A DNA stretch of 41,435 nucleotides from Schlegelella_A sp038241255. GTDB lineage: Bacteria > Pseudomonadota > Gammaproteobacteria > Burkholderiales > Burkholderiaceae_C. Both the position numbers and the translations under genes were made by a program. Location of the stretch: the NCBI GenBank assembly GCA_038241255.1, contig JBBRFW010000021.1:1-41435 (forward strand), read 5' to 3'. Below the pieces are notes generated by a model. The model searched no databases. It was given only the letters and a program-made list of their open reading frames with translations, and was not told where the DNA came from. Of this stretch, positions 37,146-41,435 are shown piece by piece (the first letter of the stretch is position 1; each line of letters begins with the position of its first letter).

Positions 37146-38420
37146 TCAGATCGCCCCCCGCTGCCGCAAGCCGGCGATTGCCGCAACACCGAGCCCCAAT
37201 TCGGCCAGGACCGCGTCTGTGTCCTGGCCTAGCAGCGGTGGGGCGAGCCGGTAGCGCACCGGCGTTGCTGCGAGCTTCATCGGACTGGCGACAAGCTTCA
37301 CCGTGCCGGCGAGCGGATGCGGCATCTCGACGGTCATCGCGCGCTCCTGCACCTGCGGATCGGCGAACACGTCGGCGAGATCGTTGATCGGTCCGCAGGG
37401 CACCTTGGCCGCTTCGAGCTCGGCCAGCCACTGCGCGCGCGGGCGCAGACGAAGGCGGGCGGCGAGGAGCGGAACGAGCTCAGCCCGGTGGCGAACCCGC
37501 CCCGAGTTGCGAACGAACCGCTCGTCGGCCGCCAGCTCGGCGCAGCCGGCGACGGCACAGAAGCGCGCGAACTGCGCGTCGTTCCCAACGGCCAGGATCA
37601 GGTGGCCGTCGGCGACCGTGAAGACCTGGTACGGGACGATGCTCTGATGCGCGTTGCCGGCGCGCTGGGGCGCTTCCCCGCTCGCCAGGTAGCCGGCGCC
37701 CAGATTCGCCAGCATGGCGACCTGAGTGTCGAGGAGCGCCATGTCAATCGCCTGACCGACGCCGGTGAGGTCGCGGTGGCGCAAGGCGGCCAGGATCGCC
37801 GTCACCGCGTACATGCCGGTGAACAGATCGGCGACCGCGACCCCGACCTTTTGCGGACCACCGCCCGATGCGGCGTCGGCGATCTCGGCCCGCGAAGGGC
37901 CGGTGACGCTCATCAGCCCGCCCATCCCCTGGACGGCATAGTCGTAGCCGGCGCGCTCGCGGTACGGGCCGGTCTGGCCAAAGCCGGTGATCGAGCAGTA
38001 GACCAGGCGCGGATTGAGTGCGAGGAGCGCGGTGGCATCGAGGCCGCGCCGCGTCAGGTCGCCGACCTTGAAGTTCTCGACAAGCACATCGGAGGTCGCC
38101 GCGAGTGTACGCACTAGCTCCGCACCTTCCGCGGAGGCGATGTCGATGGTCACCGAGCGCTTGTTGCGATTGGTGCCGACGTAGTAGGCGGCTTCGGCGG
38201 TGTCCGCGCCCGAACGGTCGAGCAGGAAGGGCGGCCCCCAGCCGCGCGTGTCGTCGCCGCCGGACGCGTCGCCGCGGGCGGGGCGCTCGACCTTGATCAC
38301 GTCGGCGCCGAGATCGGCCAGGATCTGGGTGCACCAGGGACCGGCGAGGACGCGCGACAGATCGAGGACGCGAACGCCGTTGAGTGCCATCGCTGGCGGC
38401 GAAGTCGGGGCGTCGCTCAT
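37146..38420 (-). CDS. Class III CoA-transferase (CaiB/BaiF family)
   Basis: 424 residues from the ATG at 38420. It moves CoA between carboxylic acids. Family blocks: LNGVRVLDLSRVLAGPWCTQ, ILADLGADVIKVERP, the catalytic D160 in RAGYDYAVQGMGGLMSVTG, VLVENFKVG, NPRLVYCSITGFGQTGPY, and IDMALLDTQVAMLANLGAGYL. The C-terminal half has the usual KVPCGPINDLADVFADPQVQ segment. The acid substrates cannot be assigned. It stands alone, with a divergent lipoprotein gene only 35 bp upstream; each has a -10-like hexamer 6-7 nt before its start. Confidence 0.94.
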   Translation of the reverse strand: MSDAPTSPPAMALNGVRVLDLSRVLAGPWCTQILADLGADVIKVERPARGDASGGDDTRGWGPPFLLDRSGADTAEAAYYVGTNRNKRSVTIDIASAEGAELVRTLAATSDVLVENFKVGDLTRRGLDATALLALNPRLVYCSITGFGQTGPYRERAGYDYAVQGMGGLMSVTGPSRAEIADAASGGGPQKVGVAVADLFTGMYAVTAILAALRHRDLTGVGQAIDMALLDTQVAMLANLGAGYLASGEAPQRAGNAHQSIVPYQVFTVADGHLILAVGNDAQFARFCAVAGCAELAADERFVRNSGRVRHRAELVPLLAARLRLRPRAQWLAELEAAKVPCGPINDLADVFADPQVQERAMTVEMPHPLAGTVKLVASPMKLAATPVRYRLAPPLLGQDTDAVLAELGLGVAAIAGLRQRGAI

Positions 38421-38427
38421 GGCGTCG

Positions 38428-38433
38428 ATTGTC
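38428..38433 (-). promoter_or_regulatory. -10-like hexamer GACAAT before the CoA-transferase gene
   Basis: GACAAT on the minus strand, then CGACGCC (7 nt) and the ATG at 38420. No Shine-Dalgarno sequence. Its -35 zone would overlap the start of the divergent lipoprotein gene. Confidence 0.45.
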
Positions 38434-38443
38434 GGCGAGCCGG

Positions 38444-38449
38444 GATAAT
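38444..38449 (+). promoter_or_regulatory. -10-like hexamer GATAAT before the lipoprotein gene
   Basis: GATAAT, then GGGCAG (6 nt) and the ATG at 38456. Lies 10 bp from the opposing GACAAT, so two divergent starts are packed into 35 bp. Confidence 0.45.
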
Positions 38450-38455
38450 GGGCAG

Positions 38456-39007
38456 ATGCAGACACACAGGCGCCGCCCGGACGTCCGGGGCGCCGCCGCG
38501 GCGATCGCCGGCGCTTGCGCCGCCATGGCCTGCTCGCCGACCTTCAATTGGCGCGAGGCGCGGCCCGAGGGCAGCACAGTCACGATGATATTTCCATGCC
38601 GGCCGGTGAAGCAGGAGCGCAGCGTGCGCATCGTGACCGCGGTCCTGTCGATGAGAATGAATTCCTGCACGGCTGGCGGTGCCCTCTTCATGCTTGCGGC
38701 GGTCGACGTCCCCGATCCTGCCCAAGTGACGCCGGTCTTGGCCGCGTTCCGGGAGCAGGCGGCTGCAAACCTCGCCGGAACGGCCACCGAGCAAGGGCCG
38801 TTCACGCCGCCGGGCGCCACTCCCAACTTGCAGAGCGTTCGCATCGCCATCGCGGGCGCAAACCCGGACAGGCGCCGTGTCGTCGCGCAGGCAGCGTTCT
38901 TCGTTAAGGGTCTCACGCTGTACCAGGCCACGGTCCTGGAGGCCGACGAAGACGCCGGTGGCCGCGAGACCGCAGACACGTTCTTCGGCGCGATCCGCCT
39001 GCATTAG
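38456..39007 (+). CDS. Putative lipoprotein, TFNWRE-type betaproteobacterial family
   Basis: 183 residues from the ATG at 38456. A long basic and hydrophobic leader (RRRPDVRGAAAAIAGACAAM) ends in a lipobox-like AMAC, giving a lipid-attached Cys followed by SPTFNWREARPEGS. I recall TFNWRE followed by a FPCRP or FPCKP segment as a conserved small family in Burkholderiales, though I cannot check this here. The rest is a single alpha/beta domain with MNSCTAGGALFMLAAVDVPD and a final TADTFFGAIRL. Function unknown, probably envelope-located. It sits just before the PTS cluster (23-bp gap). Confidence 0.7.
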   Translation: MQTHRRRPDVRGAAAAIAGACAAMACSPTFNWREARPEGSTVTMIFPCRPVKQERSVRIVTAVLSMRMNSCTAGGALFMLAAVDVPDPAQVTPVLAAFREQAAANLAGTATEQGPFTPPGATPNLQSVRIAIAGANPDRRRVVAQAAFFVKGLTLYQATVLEADEDAGGRETADTFFGAIRLH

Positions 39008-39030
39008 ACCGAGCGCCCCATCCTCCGCCC

Positions 39031-39474
39031 ATGCCCGCCCTGCTCATCATTGCCCACGCGCCGCTCGCGTCGTCGCTCAAATCCGTGGCGGAGCACGCCT
39101 ATCCCGACTGCGCCGCGCAGCTCGGCGCTCTCGACGTCATCGCCGACCTGCCGGTGGAGGAGGTCGAGGCGCAGGCGCGGCAGATGGTCGAGCGCCTCGG
39201 CGCGCGTGATGTGCTCATCTTCACGGACGTTTTCGGCGCCACCCCCTGCAACATCGCGCAACGCCTGGCCGACGGCGTTCGCGTCAAGGTGGTGACCGGC
39301 GTCAACGTGCCGATGCTTTGGCGCACCCTGTGCTATGTCGACGAGTCACTCGACGCGGTCGTTGCGCGGGCGATAGCCGGCGCGAGCCAGGGCGTGATGC
39401 AGGTGGCCACGTCCCGGCCGCAGAACCAAACGCTGAAACGCGCGAATGATCACGGCGACGCTCAGGATCAATAA
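39031..39474 (+). CDS. PTS EIIA component, mannose/fructose (Man) family
   Basis: 147 residues. The phosphorylatable His is H9 in ALLIIAHAPLASSL. The ARDVLIFTDVFGATPCNIAQRL block and VKVVTGVNVPMLWRTLCY are typical of EIIA(Man). There is no EIIB, EIIC or EIID gene nearby, so this looks like the sugar-transport-free regulatory PTS common in betaproteobacteria. The last ~15 residues are polar and overlap the HPr gene by 29 bp in another frame, ensuring coupled translation. Confidence 0.93.
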   Translation: MPALLIIAHAPLASSLKSVAEHAYPDCAAQLGALDVIADLPVEEVEAQARQMVERLGARDVLIFTDVFGATPCNIAQRLADGVRVKVVTGVNVPMLWRTLCYVDESLDAVVARAIAGASQGVMQVATSRPQNQTLKRANDHGDAQDQ

Positions 39475-39715
39475 CAAGCTCGGTCTGCACGCGCGGGCAT
39501 CGGCAAAGCTCAGTAAGCTGGCCGGCAGCTTCCGCTCGGAGGTCTTCATGAGCCGCAACGGCCGCCGCGTCAATGCCAAGAGCATCATGGGCGTGATGAT
39601 GCTGGCCGCCGGCGTCGGCACGGAGGTCGAGATCGAGACCGTCGGCGAGGACGAGGCCGCAGCCATGGCGGCGTTGACCGCGCTGGTCGACGACAAGTTC
39701 GGCGAAGGCGAATAG
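39446..39715 (+). CDS. ptsH: Phosphocarrier protein HPr
   Basis: 89 residues. H15 lies in the NKLGLHARASAKLSKLA signature and receives phosphate from EI. The regulatory-site S46 lies in NAKSIMGVMMLAAG. The ATG at 39446 lies inside the EIIA gene with no strong Shine-Dalgarno sequence, so it is probably reached by translational coupling. It passes phosphate to the EIIA encoded upstream. Confidence 0.97.
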   Translation: MITATLRINNKLGLHARASAKLSKLAGSFRSEVFMSRNGRRVNAKSIMGVMMLAAGVGTEVEIETVGEDEAAAMAALTALVDDKFGEGE

Positions 39716-39815
39716 CGGCGGCGTCCGAATGAATCGGGGCCCGTCGACTGCAGCTGTCAACCCGAGCACCGACTGCGCGCTCCCATGCTTGCGGGGCCAC
39801 CGCGGCGCTCGCTGC

Positions 39816-39821
39816 TAGCAT
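39816..39821 (+). promoter_or_regulatory. -10-like hexamer TAGCAT before ptsI
   Basis: TAGCAT, then CGATTCC (7 nt) and the GTG at 39829; no Shine-Dalgarno sequence. The 113-bp gap after ptsH supports a separate start for ptsI. Confidence 0.4.
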
Positions 39822-39828
39822 CGATTCC

Positions 39829-41435
39829 GTGAGTTTCCAGCTCTTCGGCCTGCCCGTCTCGCGAGGCATCGCGATCGGACGGGCCGTGCTTGTGGCCTCG
39901 AGCCGCCTCGACGTCGCCCACTACTACGTGGCGGCCGAGGACGTCGAGTCTGAGATCGAGCGCCTGCGCAGTGCTCGCGACGCGGTCGCTCGCGAGCTCG
40001 GCGCGATGCAGCGCGATCTGCCGAGCGAGGCGCCGGCAGAGCTCTCCGCCCTGCTCGACGTGCACCTCATGCTGCTGCATGACGACACGCTCACCGGCGC
40101 TACGAAGCAATGGATCCGCGAGCGTCACTACAACGCCGAATGGGCGCTGTCGGCGCAGCTGGAAGTGCTGGCGCGACAGTTCGACGAGATGGAGGACGAC
40201 TACCTGCGCGAGAGGAAGGCCGATCTCGAGCAGGTCGTCGAGCGCTTGCTCGTCGTCCTCGCGCGCGGCGACGACGGCGCCTCGGCGCTGGTGAGCCACG
40301 CGGTCTCGCCGGAGCAGAGCGGGGACGATCCGCTGGTTCTGGTCGCCGGCGACATCTCGCCCGCCGACATGCTGCGCTTCAAGGGCGGCGTCTTCCTCGG
40401 CTTCGTCACCGACGTCGGCGGCAAGACCTCACACACGGCGATCGTCGCGCGAAGCATGGACATCCCCGCCGTCGTCGGCGCTCGCGAGGCGAGTCGGCTG
40501 ATCCGCCAGGACGACTGGGTCCTGATCGACGGCGATGCCGGGGTCGTCATCGTCGATCCCTCGCCCGCGGTGATCGCCGAATACCGCGCCCTCAAGCGTC
40601 GGCGCGACCTCGGCCGTGCCGGGCTGGCGCGCCTGCGCCACCTGCCCGCCGTGACGCTCGACGGCCAGCGCGTGGAGCTGCTCGCCAACATCGAGCAGCC
40701 GGGCGATGCGGAGGCTGCCCTGGCCGCGGGCGCCGCCGGCATCGGCCTGTTCCGCAGCGAATTCCTGTTCATGAACCGGGACGGCGAGCTGCCGGGCGAG
40801 GACGAACAGTTCGAGGCCTATCGAACCGCGGTCGTGACGATGCAGGGCCGGACGGTGACGATCCGCACCGTCGACATCGGCGCCGACAAGGCGCTCGAGC
40901 GGATGTCGGCCAACGAGCTTCGCCACGAGCACGCGCTGAACCCCGCCCTCGGCCTGCGCGCGATCCGCTGGAGCCTATCCGAGCCGGCAATGTTCCGCCA
41001 GCAACTGCGCGCCATCCTGCGCGCAGCGGCACACGGCCGCGTGCGCATCCTGATCCCCATGGTCGCGCACCTGAGCGAGGTGCGCCACACGATCGAGGCC
41101 TTGGCCCGGGCGCGCCAGCAGCTCGACGACGCCGGCCGGCCCTACGGATCGGTCGAGCTCGGCGCGATGGTCGAAGTGCCGGCGGCCGCGCTCTTGCTGC
41201 CGGTCTTTCTGCGCCACTTCGATTTCGCTTCCATCGGCACCAACGACCTCATCCAATACACGCTAGCCATCGATCGCGCCGACGAGTCGGTCGCGCACCT
41301 GTACAACGCCTGGCATCCGGCGGTTCTCCAGCTGGTGGCGCAGACGGTCGCTTGTGCCAATCGGCTTGACAAGGATGTCAGCGTCTGCGGCGAAATGGCG
41401 GGCGATCCCGCCTTCACTGAGCTTCTGCTCGGCAT
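39829..41435 (+). CDS. ptsI: PTS enzyme I (PEP-protein phosphotransferase), 3'-truncated by window end
   Basis: 535 residues are visible of about 575-590; the gene runs off the window. It autophosphorylates from PEP and donates to HPr. N-terminal SFQLFGLPVSRGIAIGRAVL opens the HPr-binding/phosphohistidine part; the active-site H202 lies in VGGKTSHTAIVARSMDIPAVVG. The C-terminal PEP-binding barrel shows GIGLFRSEFLFMNRD, RTVDIGADKAL, NPALGLRAIR, GAMVEVPAAALL and FASIGTNDLIQYTLAIDR. I chose the GTG at 39829 because the family N terminus begins there and a TAGCAT hexamer precedes it by 7 nt. No GAF domain, so it is a plain EI, not the nitrogen-type PtsP. Confidence 0.96.
   Translation, partial: MSFQLFGLPVSRGIAIGRAVLVASSRLDVAHYYVAAEDVESEIERLRSARDAVARELGAMQRDLPSEAPAELSALLDVHLMLLHDDTLTGATKQWIRERHYNAEWALSAQLEVLARQFDEMEDDYLRERKADLEQVVERLLVVLARGDDGASALVSHAVSPEQSGDDPLVLVAGDISPADMLRFKGGVFLGFVTDVGGKTSHTAIVARSMDIPAVVGAREASRLIRQDDWVLIDGDAGVVIVDPSPAVIAEYRALKRRRDLGRAGLARLRHLPAVTLDGQRVELLANIEQPGDAEAALAAGAAGIGLFRSEFLFMNRDGELPGEDEQFEAYRTAVVTMQGRTVTIRTVDIGADKALERMSANELRHEHALNPALGLRAIRWSLSEPAMFRQQLRAILRAAAHGRVRILIPMVAHLSEVRHTIEALARARQQLDDAGRPYGSVELGAMVEVPAAALLLPVFLRHFDFASIGTNDLIQYTLAIDRADESVAHLYNAWHPAVLQLVAQTVACANRLDKDVSVCGEMAGDPAFTELLLG

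Overview
This is a high-GC (roughly two-thirds or more G+C by eye) chromosomal segment of a betaproteobacterium, most likely Burkholderiales. The evidence is the gene content and order: lipA-lipB-ybeD next to a D-amino-acid aminotransferase and a PBP5-type carboxypeptidase, and an EIIA(Man)-HPr-EI cluster. The hemB is of the Mg-type, and there are dyad repeats that resemble intergenic repeats of that order. It reads as ordinary chromosome with one large accessory catabolic or uptake block in the middle. No rRNA, tRNA, CRISPR array, IS element or phage gene was seen.

Layout. 1-2.9 kb: end of a branched-chain-amino-acid-type (HAAT) ABC transporter operon (binding protein, LivH, LivM, a small coupled protein). 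3.0-7.5 kb: a decayed dienelactone-hydrolase-like gene, ruvB, a PCu(A)C copper chaperone, ruvA, a PhoH-like ATPase and ybeY. 7.5-12.2 kb: a DMT exporter, CorA, hemB, a HemJ/CopD-like membrane protein and a VanZ-like protein. 12.2-28.7 kb: the accessory block. 28.8-34.9 kb: 2Fe-2S ferredoxin, alpha/beta hydrolase, D-Ala-D-Ala carboxypeptidase, D-amino-acid aminotransferase, ybeD, lipB, lipA and a multi-zinc-ribbon membrane protein. 34.9-41.4 kb: EamA transporter, a degenerate kinase/receiver protein, a class III CoA-transferase, a lipoprotein, and the EIIA-HPr-EI cluster running off the end.

The accessory block is the part to look at. A TetR regulator fused to an arylformamidase-like hydrolase faces a long, tightly coupled operon across a 188-bp region. 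That region carries a good promoter with a dyad just downstream. The operon encodes an alpha/beta hydrolase, two paralogous amidohydrolases, a complete HAAT-type ABC importer, a LivF ATPase fused to a UPF0261 (Tm-1-like) domain, a PEP-hydrolase-like TIM barrel, a flotillin, an SRPBCC protein, an SRPBCC-quinone oxidoreductase fusion and a glyoxalase-fold protein. Three unusual domain fusions lie in one locus, and a REP-like repeat sits inside the coding sequence exactly at one fusion joint. My inference is an inducible module that imports an amide- or ester-containing small molecule and hydrolyses it; the substrate is unknown.

A second signal runs through the housekeeping part. At least eight genes have a -10-like hexamer (GATAAT, GACAAT, TAGAAT or TAGCAT) only 5-8 nt before the start codon and no Shine-Dalgarno sequence, which suggests leaderless transcripts. 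It also helps to choose starts, for example the GTG of hemB.
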